From contig CALJLD010000165.1 in the NCBI GenBank assembly GCA_937982665.1, positions 1 through 24,761 of the forward strand: a stretch of 24,761 nucleotides of DNA, written 5' to 3'. The stretch comes from an uncultured Planctomycetales bacterium. GTDB taxonomy: Bacteria; Planctomycetota; Planctomycetia; Pirellulales; S012-138. Positions 1 to 7,345 of this stretch are shown here, one piece after another. A program made the position numbers and the translations under genes. The notes under the pieces are model-generated. The model ran no database searches. It was not told the origin of the DNA and saw only the letters and a list, made by a program, of their open reading frames with translations. Position 1 is the first letter of the stretch, and each line of letters starts with the position of its first letter.

Positions 1-208
1 TCAGACATCCAGGCAGCCTCCATTGGCCGGCAGATCTCCGACCTAAGACACCTCATCAGCTGTCCGATTCGCTGTCTTTCAGCCTGGCAATTCGCGCAGT
101 GGATGCACGTCGAAAAGCCACTGCACGAGGGTCCCACCGATCCAGAACCCAAGCAGCGATCCCAACCGGCCTGACAGCGATGGGGAACAGCCGATCGCAG
201 CTGCGATG

Positions 209-400
209 TTAGCGGAAGCTGGTGACGCGGCGGTTGCGACGTTCCGCGCGCAGGCGAGCACGACGGCGCGTCTCGCTGGGCTTCTCATAATACTCTTTGC
301 GACGCATTTCTTTCTTGATTCCACTGCGTTCAACCAGCTTGCGGAATCGGCGGACGGCCTCCTGTGCGGATTCGTTGTCTCGTAATGTCAGCTTGACCAA
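209..400 (-). CDS. rpsU: 30S ribosomal protein S21
   Basis: This 63-residue, very basic protein matches bacterial S21, a small-subunit protein that acts near the 3' end of 16S rRNA during initiation. The family pattern is visible: an N-terminal strand (VKLTLRDNES), a helix with paired arginines (AVRRFRKLVERSG), the signature RRKEYYEKPSE, and an arginine-rich tail. Length is normal for the short S21 forms. The start is TTG at 398-400, chosen because AAGGAG (minus strand, 407-412) lies 6 nt upstream and because no in-frame ATG would give the S21 N-terminus. That ribosome binding site overlaps the stop codon of a 10-codon ORF just upstream (411-443), an arrangement suited to translational coupling. 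A perfect 14-bp palindrome follows the stop (194-207), but without a T-run it is not a convincing terminator. Confidence 0.95.
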   Translation of the reverse strand: MVKLTLRDNESAQEAVRRFRKLVERSGIKKEMRRKEYYEKPSETRRRARLRAERRNRRVTSFR

Positions 401-410
401 CTTTTGCTCC

Positions 411-443
411 TTAGATGGTGTGACGCTTTTTGATGAGTTTCAT
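411..443 (-). CDS. putative 10-residue leader peptide of rpsU
   Basis: A short ORF encodes MKLIKKRHTI and stops with TAA 10 nt before the rpsU start codon. It has one of the best ribosome binding sites in the window: GGGAGG (minus strand, 452-457) with an 8-nt spacer to the ATG. Its stop codon overlaps the rpsU Shine-Dalgarno sequence, so ribosomes ending here would be placed at the rpsU start. The peptide is rich in Lys, Arg and His. I know of no named family for it. It could be a real regulatory leader, or simply a strong chance Shine-Dalgarno in the rpsU 5' UTR. Confidence 0.45.
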   Translation of the reverse strand: MKLIKKRHTI

Positions 444-512
444 GGCAAGGACCTCCCGGAAAATGGGGATGCCTGGACTCTCACTTCGACCACTCTGGTG
501 GTAAACCTTGAC

Positions 513-540
513 AGTATAACGAGTTCGCGTTTGCCGTCCA
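513..540 (-). promoter_or_regulatory. candidate sigma-70-type promoter of rpsU
   Basis: Read on the minus strand, TGGACG (535-540, 4 of 6 matches to the -35 consensus) is separated by 16 bp from TATACT (513-518, 5 of 6 matches to the -10 consensus). Transcription would begin near 506, giving a leader of about 60 nt before the 10-codon ORF and about 105 nt before rpsU. This is a pattern match only. Confidence 0.4.
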
Positions 541-831
541 GACGTCCCGCCGACAAGCCTGCGGTCTGATTCAAGCGATTGCCCGCAAGAGAACGCCAAG
601 GATGAAGCTAGACTTCACCAGTTTGCCAGCAATTTGCAATAACAGTTCCGCCCGAAAGCACCCGTCGGAAGAAGCTTTGACGAGTTCTTGTTTGGAAAGG
701 CCAACCCAAGTCAAACGAGTTGGGACGTTTTTCAGTTAAGACGTAGCCAGTTCGGACGTAGCCATTTGTGGAGCATGCAGCCATAATGGCCCGCTTATTG
801 GATGTCTTCACCACGTAACGCAGGAATGATG

Positions 832-2115
832 ATGTCGTTTGTGACTTCGAGCCGGATGCCGTTGATTTTTGCCTTTTTTGCCGCGCTGGCGCTCTGCTCA
901 ACGCCGGCGGATGCACAAAACTGGCCCCGCTTTCGTGGCCCGGATGGCCAGGGAATGGGAACCGTTGAGAATCTTCCCAACGAATGGGCGGACTCCAACT
1001 TCAACTGGCGGATCGAACTTCCCGGAACCGGGCATTCGTCCCCGGTGGTCTGGGATGGCCGAATCTATCTGTCAGGCGGCAACGACCAGTCGGGAGCCCA
1101 TGTGTTCATGTGCGTGGATGCGGCCGATGGTGAGATAATTTGGCAGAAGAGCTATGCCTCTTCGACCTATCCAAAACATGCTTTGAACAGCTACGCCAGC
1201 GGTTCTGCCGCCGTCGGCGAGGCCGGCGTCTACTTCTGCTGGGCAACGCCCGAGCAATTCACAACGATTGCGCTCGATCACGATGGCGAAGAACTTTGGC
1301 GCCGAGAGCTGGGCCCGTTTGTTGCTCAGCATGGCTGCGGGATTAGTCCAACTTTGTTTGACGACCGGATCTTTGTCTTCGTTGACTCGGATCAGGAAAA
1401 CGGTCCTGGCAGCTTCGTCATTGCCATGGACGCCCAAAGCGGCGAAACGCTGTGGAAGACGTCTCATGAAAGTTCCGTGACGAACTACTCCGCGCCGCTG
1501 GTTTATCAACCAGATGGCGAAAGCCCTCAGATTGTCATCAACAGCTTGGCACAAGGGATCACGTCGTACGATCCAGAAACCGGCCAACAGCTTTGGCAAC
1601 TGACATCCGTTGACGGTCAGCCGCTGTTGAATCTGCGAAGCGTGAGTTCGCCATACATGGCTGGTGACTACCTGATTGCAAGCTGCGGTTCCGGGGGTGG
1701 CGGGAACTCACTGGTGGCGGTCAAGCCGCCCACTTCAGGCCAATCGCCAAAGCTGGCCTATCGGGTTTCGCGCGCGGCGCCCTACGTACCCACAACGCTT
1801 TGCAAAGATGATCTGCTGTTTCTGTTTGACGACGCCGGAATTGCAACGTGCGTGGATGTCAACACTGGCGAAGTCCACTGGCAGAAGCGGCTGGGCGGTG
1901 GGTTCTTCAGTTCACCAGTGTGCAGTGATGATCGGGTGTTTTGCGTTTCGAAATCTGGCGAGGTGGTCATCTTGGCGGCCGCCAAGACGTTCCAGGAACT
2001 CGGTCGCAATTCACTGGACGAAACTTGCCATGCGACGCCAGCCATCGCTGATGGCCGCTTGATCATCCGAACAACAGGGCACCTGTATTCGCTTGGCGGT
2101 GATGCCGCGCAATAG
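832..2115 (+). CDS. secreted PQQ-like beta-propeller repeat protein
   Basis: About 427 residues with an N-terminal signal peptide (hydrophobic stretch around LIFAFFAALALC, likely cleavage after ADA) leading into NWPRFRGPDGQG, the usual opening of planctomycete exported PQQ-like propellers. Repeated blades carry the family pattern of a G-E-x-x-W turn: DGEIIWQK, DGEELWRR, SGETLWKT, TGQQLWQL and TGEVHWQK. The fold is that of PQQ dehydrogenases and BamB, but I see no evidence for bound PQQ or for dehydrogenase chemistry, so a structural or binding role is equally possible. Four in-frame ATGs lie near the start (802, 826, 829, 832). ATG 832 is preferred because AGGA (822-825) sits 6 nt upstream. 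The sulfatase gene starts 65 bp downstream on the same strand, so the two are probably co-transcribed. Confidence 0.87.
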   Translation: MSFVTSSRMPLIFAFFAALALCSTPADAQNWPRFRGPDGQGMGTVENLPNEWADSNFNWRIELPGTGHSSPVVWDGRIYLSGGNDQSGAHVFMCVDAADGEIIWQKSYASSTYPKHALNSYASGSAAVGEAGVYFCWATPEQFTTIALDHDGEELWRRELGPFVAQHGCGISPTLFDDRIFVFVDSDQENGPGSFVIAMDAQSGETLWKTSHESSVTNYSAPLVYQPDGESPQIVINSLAQGITSYDPETGQQLWQLTSVDGQPLLNLRSVSSPYMAGDYLIASCGSGGGGNSLVAVKPPTSGQSPKLAYRVSRAAPYVPTTLCKDDLLFLFDDAGIATCVDVNTGEVHWQKRLGGGFFSSPVCSDDRVFCVSKSGEVVILAAAKTFQELGRNSLDETCHATPAIADGRLIIRTTGHLYSLGGDAAQ

Positions 2116-2180
2116 AATATTGCTCAACAGCCAGTTATCCCGGCCAATTATCCCGTTGGTTGCGATCCGGAGATGGAGAA

Positions 2181-4040
2181 ATGACTCGAAGCTTCTGCTT
2201 GTCGCTAATCGCGGTGCTTTTTGCCTGCGGGATACTCACGTTGGGCGATGTCGCGAATGCCGGCCAACAAGACGTTGCCCAGCCAAATGTCATTATCGTG
2301 ATGACCGATGACCAGGGCTACGGGGAACTTTCCTGTCATGGCAATCCCGTGCTCTCCACACCAAACCTGGACAGCCTGGCTACGCAGAGCGTTCGGTTCA
2401 CGGACTTTCACGTCGCTCCCATGTGCACGCCGACGCGCGGCCAGTTGATGACGGGAATCGATGCTTTCCGCAACGGAGCGATGAACGTCAGCAGCGGGCG
2501 AACCCTGTTGCGGCGCGACTTGAAGACCATGGCGGACCACTTCTCCGCTGCCGGTTATCGGACGGGCATGTTCGGCAAGTGGCACCTGGGCGACAACTAC
2601 CCATATCGCCCTCATGATCGCGGATTTGAAACTGCCGTCTGGTTTCCGTCGTCGCATGTCAGCGCCGTGCCCGATTACTGGAACAATGACTACTTCGACG
2701 ACACATATTGGCGAAACAACGAGCCAGAAGAATTCGAGGGCTACTGCACGGATGTCTTCTTTGACCAGGCCATGGATTGGATGAAGAGTTGCGCCGCCGA
2801 AGGGAAGCCATTCTTTACCTACCTGCCAACCAACGCACCACACGGGCCGCACTTTGTTCCGGAGAAATACCGCGATCCCATTCGGCGTGCGCTGATTGAA
2901 GCTCAGGACAAAGGCGAAGTTGCGGCGATCGAGCCTGCTCGCGTCAGAGCGCTGGTCAGTTTCTTGGCGATGATCGCCAACATTGACGAAAACATGGGGC
3001 GATTGGAAGAGTTCCTGGACGAACAGAATCTTCGCGACAACACAATCGTCATCTTCCTGACGGATAACGGTAGCACCATGGGGCCGCGGTACTTCAACGC
3101 CGGCATGCGGGGTGGCAAAGTCACTTTGTGGGAAGGCGGACATCGCGCGCCATGCTTCGTCCGCTGGCCCGAGGGCGGCTTGCGCGAGCCCGGCGAAGTT
3201 TCCGAACTGACACAAGTGCAGGACTTGCTGCCAACGCTGCTCGATCTTTGCGGCCTGCCGGCGGCGGAATCGAACTTGGATGGAATTAACCTCGGCGGGC
3301 TGTTGCGTGGCGAGACCGATTCTCTCGACGACCGCAAGCTTGTGATCAACTACAGCCGCATGCCAATTCGAATCACACCTGATGACAATCCGGCCACGCC
3401 GAGGATGGATGGAGCGGCCGTGCTCTGGAAACGTTGGCGACTGCTGGAGAATCGCGAACTCTACGATCTCACCACTGACCCCGCGCAGCAGCGGAACGTC
3501 ATCGAAGACCATCCTGACGTCGCCGCCGCCATGCAGGCTCATCTGCAAGAGTGGTGGAGCGAAGTGGAGCCGCTCGTCAATGAACCGCAGCCCATCATCA
3601 TCGGCAACGAACTTGAGAACCCCGCCCGTCTGACCGCCTGCGAATGGTACGACGTCTTTGTGGATCAACAGCGGCAGATCCGCAACGGTGCGCAAAAGAA
3701 CGGGACCTGGCACGTGATCGTGGATCAGCCCGGAACGTACGACTTTGAACTCCGTCGCTGGCCGCGTGAAGCCTCATTACCGTTGACCGCCGGTTGCCCT
3801 GCGGAGCAAGTGACCGATGGCCGCTATCCTCGCGGCGTGCCGCTGGATATCAAATCCGCAGCCATTGCCATCCAGCAGCGGAACGAAACTCAAGCAGTGG
3901 CAGCCGACGCCCAATCGGTCACGTTCCAATTGGATTTGCACCAAGGGCCAACGGAACTCGTGACCACTTTCTTTGACTCATCCGGCGTCCAACTCTGCGG
4001 CGCGTACTATGTGTACGTCCGCCGGGTTGAAGAGGAGTAG
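2181..4040 (+). CDS. secreted sulfatase (arylsulfatase family)
   Basis: About 619 residues with a signal peptide (ATG 2181; GGAG at 2169-2172 and again at 2175-2178). An in-frame TTG at 2160 is less likely. The family core is clear: NVIIVMTDDQGYGELSCHG supplies metal-binding aspartates, and MCTPTRGQ is the C-x-P-x-R sulfatase signature whose Cys is converted to formylglycine. GKWHLG, then FLTDNGS and GGKVTLWEGGHRAP, complete the alkaline-phosphatase-type active site. The enzyme should hydrolyse sulfate esters, probably on sulfated polysaccharides, in the periplasm or outside. About 120 residues after the usual catalytic domain (from roughly DNEPQPIIIGNELENPARL onward) form an extra C-terminal beta-rich region ending in YVYVRRVEEE. 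A formylglycine-generating enzyme is not encoded in this window. Substrate cannot be deduced. Confidence 0.93.
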   Translation: MTRSFCLSLIAVLFACGILTLGDVANAGQQDVAQPNVIIVMTDDQGYGELSCHGNPVLSTPNLDSLATQSVRFTDFHVAPMCTPTRGQLMTGIDAFRNGAMNVSSGRTLLRRDLKTMADHFSAAGYRTGMFGKWHLGDNYPYRPHDRGFETAVWFPSSHVSAVPDYWNNDYFDDTYWRNNEPEEFEGYCTDVFFDQAMDWMKSCAAEGKPFFTYLPTNAPHGPHFVPEKYRDPIRRALIEAQDKGEVAAIEPARVRALVSFLAMIANIDENMGRLEEFLDEQNLRDNTIVIFLTDNGSTMGPRYFNAGMRGGKVTLWEGGHRAPCFVRWPEGGLREPGEVSELTQVQDLLPTLLDLCGLPAAESNLDGINLGGLLRGETDSLDDRKLVINYSRMPIRITPDDNPATPRMDGAAVLWKRWRLLENRELYDLTTDPAQQRNVIEDHPDVAAAMQAHLQEWWSEVEPLVNEPQPIIIGNELENPARLTACEWYDVFVDQQRQIRNGAQKNGTWHVIVDQPGTYDFELRRWPREASLPLTAGCPAEQVTDGRYPRGVPLDIKSAAIAIQQRNETQAVAADAQSVTFQLDLHQGPTELVTTFFDSSGVQLCGAYYVYVRRVEEE

Positions 4041-4136
4041 GCGTCGTTGCGTATTCCCGGTGTTGTCTCTTCCGTCGGGTTGCCCGCGCTGCCATCTGCG
4101 CAAAAGCAGAGAATGACGAAGGTGTCTGCGACCCAT

Positions 4137-4577
4137 TCAACCAACAGTGCCCACCGCGGGCGACAGCGCGGCGAATCCGAAGATCACAGTCAGCAGAATA
4201 AACGCCAGTGTCAGCAGTTGGTAACCAACGCGCATCCAGATGTTGGTTAAATATTCGCTGGCGTCAAACACCAAGAACTGGACTGCCAATCGCGCGCCCC
4301 AGAACACGGCAATGAACGTGCAAAGTCCTCTCGCCAGTGGTGTGCCCAAGGAAAGTTCACTGGCATAGAGCAGCGTGAGTAAGCCAAACGAGACGATGGT
4401 GAGCGCAATGAACGCTCCATAAACGCAAAACAACTGGCGCAACATTTTCGGCAGCTTTGCCAACTCCGTCCGCCAGTCCAGCACGCCCGGTACCAGCCCG
4501 GCTGCAATTAAGACACAGAAATGCAGGGCGCCGCCGAAGAGGATCATCGCGCGAAGTTGCGCAGGTTCAATCGACAT
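4137..4577 (-). CDS. small integral membrane protein, unknown function
   Basis: The 146-residue product has about four hydrophobic membrane segments: around MILFGGALHFCVLIAAGLV, VYGAFIALTIVSFGLLTLLY, ARGLCTFIAVFWGARLAV and YQLLTLAFILLTVIFGF. Hydrophilic loops between them contain the basic stretch WRTELAKLPKMLRQ. I do not recognise a named family. It lies 39 bp downstream of the MBOAT-like acyltransferase gene on the same strand, so it is probably co-transcribed and may serve the same membrane process. The Shine-Dalgarno sequence is weak (GGA a few bases before the ATG). Coding is supported by consistent membrane topology and length, not by homology that I can name. Confidence 0.7.
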   Translation of the reverse strand: MSIEPAQLRAMILFGGALHFCVLIAAGLVPGVLDWRTELAKLPKMLRQLFCVYGAFIALTIVSFGLLTLLYASELSLGTPLARGLCTFIAVFWGARLAVQFLVFDASEYLTNIWMRVGYQLLTLAFILLTVIFGFAALSPAVGTVG

Positions 4578-4616
4578 GGTTCCAAGCCAGTTCTTGCGGT
4601 ATTGCGCAGAATGAGG

Positions 4617-5525
4617 TTAGCGAACTCCAATGGCGTCAAGCATCGGCAGCGTCACGTTCTCCAGGAAAGCCGGCGGAAAACATATCACCGCAGGCGCCAA
4701 GATCACAATCAGGCAATAGATCCGTCCCGAGACTCCGCTGCCTAAATTCCAGCGTTTGCCCACGCGGCTGCGTTCAAACAACAACGCAGTTCCCTGCAGC
4801 AAGAAATAGAGTGACGGCAACCCATACCCGCCGCCGGCGGCTGGAGTGGTCACAATCTCGTGAACAAACGCCGAGGCGACAAAGACCGCCAGAGTGGCGA
4901 CCATCAAACCTCTGCGTTTGACAACAGGCCGAAAAACATAGCGATGAGCAAGGTCACGGAATGCCGTGTTCCAGCGCTTGCCCCAAAACTCGGCGAGCGA
5001 TGTCGAAACGTGCGGCTTGTTCATGATCGGCGGAGCGTTGTAACTTGCGGTTCGCCAGGCGAGCGAAACAATGTGCAGCAGTCCGAAATGCAGCACAAAG
5101 GCCAAACCAACCATGCCGGTCCATCCGACTGCCAACGTTCCGAACTGCCGCAGCTGCGGAACAGCCAGATAGATCAAGCTAAACCCCAAGGCAATCTTTG
5201 CTACCGCCAACGTCCATTCTCTCATTGCCGGCCGCGCGTACGTCTCACGTTGACCAGCCAGAAAGCTGTCGGCATTCATTCCGCACCACAGGAACAAGTA
5301 GCTCAACTTTCCCGCAAGCGGAGCATTCCTTGCGGCCGCGCTATCCGCAAATGTCAGCCACTTCAGACCGGCGTAAATGCTGACAGCCAGCCCCCACATG
5401 AAGATCCATTGCGGCGCGGCCCAAAGCACAACTGCCGCGCAGACTGGCAAGAGCAGCAGCGGCATCCAGGCGTGAAAGCTCACGGCTTTTGAACTGCGTC
5501 TTGTTGCTGCTGGCAGGACTGACAT
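4617..5525 (-). CDS. wax synthase-like / MBOAT-family membrane acyltransferase
   Basis: This 302-residue polytopic membrane protein has roughly seven to eight hydrophobic segments. The motif EFWGKRWNTAFRDLAHRYVFRP at about residues 179-200, followed by an in-membrane His in ASAFVHE (H222), is the pattern of the wax-synthase-like branch of the MBOAT superfamily, whose members transfer acyl chains to alcohols or other hydroxyl acceptors. The conserved Trp/Asn block and the embedded His are the expected catalytic elements. By inference it may make a wax ester or modify a lipid or exported polymer; the sequence does not reveal the acceptor. It heads a two-gene minus-strand unit with the small membrane protein at 4137-4577. 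No strong ribosome binding site precedes the ATG. Confidence 0.75.
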   Translation of the reverse strand: MSVLPAATRRSSKAVSFHAWMPLLLLPVCAAVVLWAAPQWIFMWGLAVSIYAGLKWLTFADSAAARNAPLAGKLSYLFLWCGMNADSFLAGQRETYARPAMREWTLAVAKIALGFSLIYLAVPQLRQFGTLAVGWTGMVGLAFVLHFGLLHIVSLAWRTASYNAPPIMNKPHVSTSLAEFWGKRWNTAFRDLAHRYVFRPVVKRRGLMVATLAVFVASAFVHEIVTTPAAGGGYGLPSLYFLLQGTALLFERSRVGKRWNLGSGVSGRIYCLIVILAPAVICFPPAFLENVTLPMLDAIGVR

Positions 5526-5716
5526 AACTCGTTAGGTAAAGCGCCGCGATGTCGCTCAAAGGGATAGTGTTGTGGCTCAAAAGAATAGCTCGCTGATGCG
5601 ATTCAGCGGGCTCCCCTTCGCCGGGATCTCAATCGCCCCAAAGATTGCCCCAATCAGATAACCGCATATTCGTGAGGCGACATAACCACATTCGCTTATG
5701 CTGCCAAATGCCGCAG

Positions 5717-5740
5717 ATCATTCCCCGTCGATCATTCCCC
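5717..5740. repeat. 11-bp direct repeat, two copies
   Basis: GATCATTCCCC occurs at 5717-5727 and again at 5730-5740, separated by two bases. It lies immediately before the 24-bp tandem duplication, so the whole stretch 5717-5791 is repeat-prone. Confidence 0.75.
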
Positions 5741-5743
5741 AAC

Positions 5744-5791
5744 GAGTCTTGGCCACAAGCATATTTTGAGTCTTGGCCACAAGCATATTTT
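5744..5791. repeat. perfect 24-bp tandem duplication
   Basis: Two adjacent, identical 24-bp units (5744-5767 and 5768-5791) begin GAGTCTTGGCC and end GCATATTTT. The perfect identity suggests a recent slippage duplication. A reading frame across it would repeat the residues ESWPQAYF, but that frame lacks a ribosome binding site and is not considered a gene. Confidence 0.9.
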
Positions 5792-5920
5792 GGGCCAGGT
5801 CATTTTCGGTCCGTGTTGCGAACAAACCGTTGCGGCAAGAATTCCGGCAAAGGCCAACTACAAGCGAGCAGCCGAAAGAAGAATGCCCCAGAGCGCTCAC
5901 CGAAGAAACAAACTCAGCGC

Positions 5921-5958
5921 AAAAAAACACCGCCCTAGGAGATGAACTCAGGGCGGTG
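5921..5958 (-). terminator. intrinsic terminator of the cold-shock gene
   Basis: On the minus strand a perfect 9-bp stem (CACCGCCCT at 5950-5958 pairing with AGGGCGGTG at 5928-5936, loop of 13 nt) is followed directly by seven T residues (5921-5927). It lies about 90 nt beyond the stop codon of the cold-shock gene and has no other minus-strand gene to serve. Confidence 0.88.
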
Positions 5959-6049
5959 CGCGATTGTGCGAGTGGCGAACAATCTGTCGCGGCCGGATTG
6001 CCGGAATCAGGCTGCGAAAATCAGATGTCGCTTGCGGTGCTGCCGTCAA

Positions 6050-6250
6050 CTAGTCGACGGGACGCACGGATTCTGCTCGTGGGCCTTTGGGGCCGCTGCC
6101 GACTTCGTACTCAACCATTTGGCCTTCGCGCAGTTCTTCAAACGAAGAACCTTGCACGACCGAATGATGGAAAAACATGTCGTCGCCATTCCCTTGGATA
6201 AATCCAAAACCCTTGTCTGAAACTAACTTCTTGATCTTCCCTTGTGGCAT
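6050..6250 (-). CDS. cold-shock domain protein (CspA family)
   Basis: The 66-residue protein spans a complete cold-shock domain, a single OB-fold that binds single-stranded RNA and DNA and melts RNA structure. RNP1 is KGFGFIQ (about residues 13-19) and RNP2 is DMFFHHS (about 24-30). The central loop VVQGSSFEELREGQMVEYEV and the end GPKGPRAESVRPVD are typical. The ATG at 6248-6250 is chosen because GAGGAG lies about 7 nt upstream and because the protein then starts MPQGKIKKLV like other family members. The frame stays open upstream to 6376, but that extension is not cold-shock-like. The 5' leader contains a U-rich run (minus strand of 6312-6324), which could matter for temperature control. An intrinsic terminator follows. 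Confidence 0.95.
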   Translation of the reverse strand: MPQGKIKKLVSDKGFGFIQGNGDDMFFHHSVVQGSSFEELREGQMVEYEVGSGPKGPRAESVRPVD

Positions 6251-6430
6251 TGCGCACTCCTCGAAACCCAACGCATAACGACTCAGGCCGCTGGCCCAAC
6301 CATCAACCCGAGAAAAAATAAAAAGCAGATTGCCACTGGCTCGCAATCGCCCATTTGTGGGCACTCGACTTACCATTGCGGCGGGCTCAGGAGAAGAACT
6401 TCAAACGGTCCTAACCATCGACACCCCTCT

Positions 6431-6457
6431 GCTAGTCGCGAGACCGTCGCGACTGGC
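6431..6457. repeat. inverted repeat, 10-bp stem with 7-nt loop
   Basis: GCTAGTCGCG (6431-6440) pairs with CGCGACTGGC (6448-6457) with a single G-T wobble. No T-run follows on either strand, so it is not an intrinsic terminator. It lies about 180 nt upstream of the cold-shock start codon and could be an operator or part of a long leader. Confidence 0.6.
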
Positions 6458-6687
6458 CGGATTGTACTTCTTTGGCGGGGCTAAGCCAACGAATTCTTTG
6501 AATTGTTCAGGAGTTACGGCAAATGCGCGATTCTGAACGCGCTCAGCACGGAGGCAAGGCCGAAGGTAACCATCCATTTTTTCCTCGACTTAGCGTCGAC
6601 GCACATGTCTGCATTCCTAAACAAAACAGTTGACGAACATCTGATCGCGGTTAAGCTATTTCTTGTTGGGCCAAGCGCTCGACACAC

Positions 6688-6724
6688 CCCGTCGTGGTCC
6701 CTGCCCCGCCACGGCGGGTTTTTT
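6688..6724 (+). terminator. orphan plus-strand intrinsic terminator
   Basis: CCCGTCGTGG (6688-6697) pairs with CCACGGCGGG (6709-6718) through ten positions including one G-U wobble, followed at once by six T residues (6719-6724). A tighter alternative stem within CCCGCCACGGCGGG is also possible. No plus-strand protein gene lies upstream before 4041, so it probably ends a small RNA or an unrecognised transcript. A weak promoter match is found at 6630-6657 (TTGACG, 16 bp, TAAGCT), which would give an RNA of about 60 nt. Confidence 0.75.
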
Positions 6725-6749
6725 ATGCGCTCACCTTCTTAGCGTTCCT

Positions 6750-6816
6750 TAGAGAGCTGCCGTTCAGCTTGCGAAAACTGTGTTGAACGCTTCTTCTTCA
6801 ATATCCGCGCTCTCTA
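6750..6816. repeat. nested inverted repeats
   Basis: TAGAGAGC (6750-6757) is the exact complement of GCTCTCTA (6809-6816). Inside this pair CGTTCA (6761-6766) complements TGAACG (6784-6789). The nesting gives a two-stem structure with a 17-nt apical loop and an asymmetric internal loop. It could be structured RNA or chance. Confidence 0.4.
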
Positions 6817-7050
6817 GGTGGGGCAAATTCTAGGGCGTTTCTCGCCCCTCGCCGCGCGCTCAAAACGCGCTTCCAACTGCCAAAATAGGCCGCCACAAAT
6901 GCTTCCGCACGCGCATTTGCATGCCCATTTCACGAGATAGTTTTGGGGCGAAAAAGTCCCAAAAAAAAATTCGCGGAACTGCAGTTTTGGCCTTGGGCAC
7001 TGCGCACGTTTCCTGCGAACTTGAGCCTCGACAAACAACAGCGAGCCGCT

Positions 7051-7078
7051 GTTGAGAAAATCTCGTTGAGAAAATCTC
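7051..7078. repeat. perfect 14-bp tandem duplication
   Basis: GTTGAGAAAATCTC occurs twice back to back (7051-7064 and 7065-7078). Each unit itself holds a small inverted pair, GAGA and TCTC. A perfect inverted repeat, GGCAAGA and TCTTGCC with a 2-nt centre, follows at 7083-7098. Confidence 0.85.
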
Positions 7079-7345
7079 GCAAGGCAAGAAGTCTTGCCCG
7101 GGGTTTGGATGGCCGCGGATTGAAGGATTGGGTGGGGGCGGCTGGACCGAGCAAAGTGAGGAAGCCAGTGAGGGAATCCTTGGCTGTCCGGGCCGTGACA
7201 CCTCAAGCGCCCTGTTACCCCAGACTCTCCGGAGAAAAAACAAACAACGCCAATGACCGCAACGCAACACCAACACGGGAACACGAGTCTGAATCGGGCG
7301 AATCGTCCATGCGCGATCCGTTCCAAGTCCATATCCTCTTCAAGG

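Larger units (their letters stand above)
5526..5920. other. gene-free interval with short tandem repeats
   Basis: No reading frame here has both a credible start and a protein-like composition. The interval holds two short direct-repeat clusters (5717-5740 and 5744-5791) and ends at the terminator of the downstream-facing cold-shock gene. It should also contain the promoter of the acyltransferase gene starting at 5525, but no clear -35/-10 pair was recognised. Confidence 0.6.

Noticed and set aside
79..333. 84-residue minus-strand frame overlapping rpsU, with a hydrophobic end
   Set aside because: Most of it is the wrong frame of rpsU; after the rpsU stop the only available start is a TTG without a ribosome binding site.
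411..599. 62-residue minus-strand frame upstream of rpsU
   Set aside because: Only its last ten codons have a good start signal; the rest overlaps the candidate promoter and is not protein-like.
2205..3713. 502-residue frame antisense to the sulfatase
   Set aside because: It is a codon-bias shadow of the sulfatase, whose active-site motifs are complete on the plus strand.
4860..5492. 210-residue plus-strand frame over the acyltransferase gene
   Set aside because: It is antisense to a protein with good membrane topology and family motifs, and has no domain of its own.
5645..5938. 97-residue plus-strand frame containing repeated ESWPQAYF
   Set aside because: The repetition is due to the 24-bp DNA duplication; there is no ribosome binding site and the frame runs into the terminator.
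6814..7332. 172-residue minus-strand frame in the gene-free region
   Set aside because: No ribosome binding site or recognised domain, a composition rich in Cys, Arg and Phe, and open frames on both strands.
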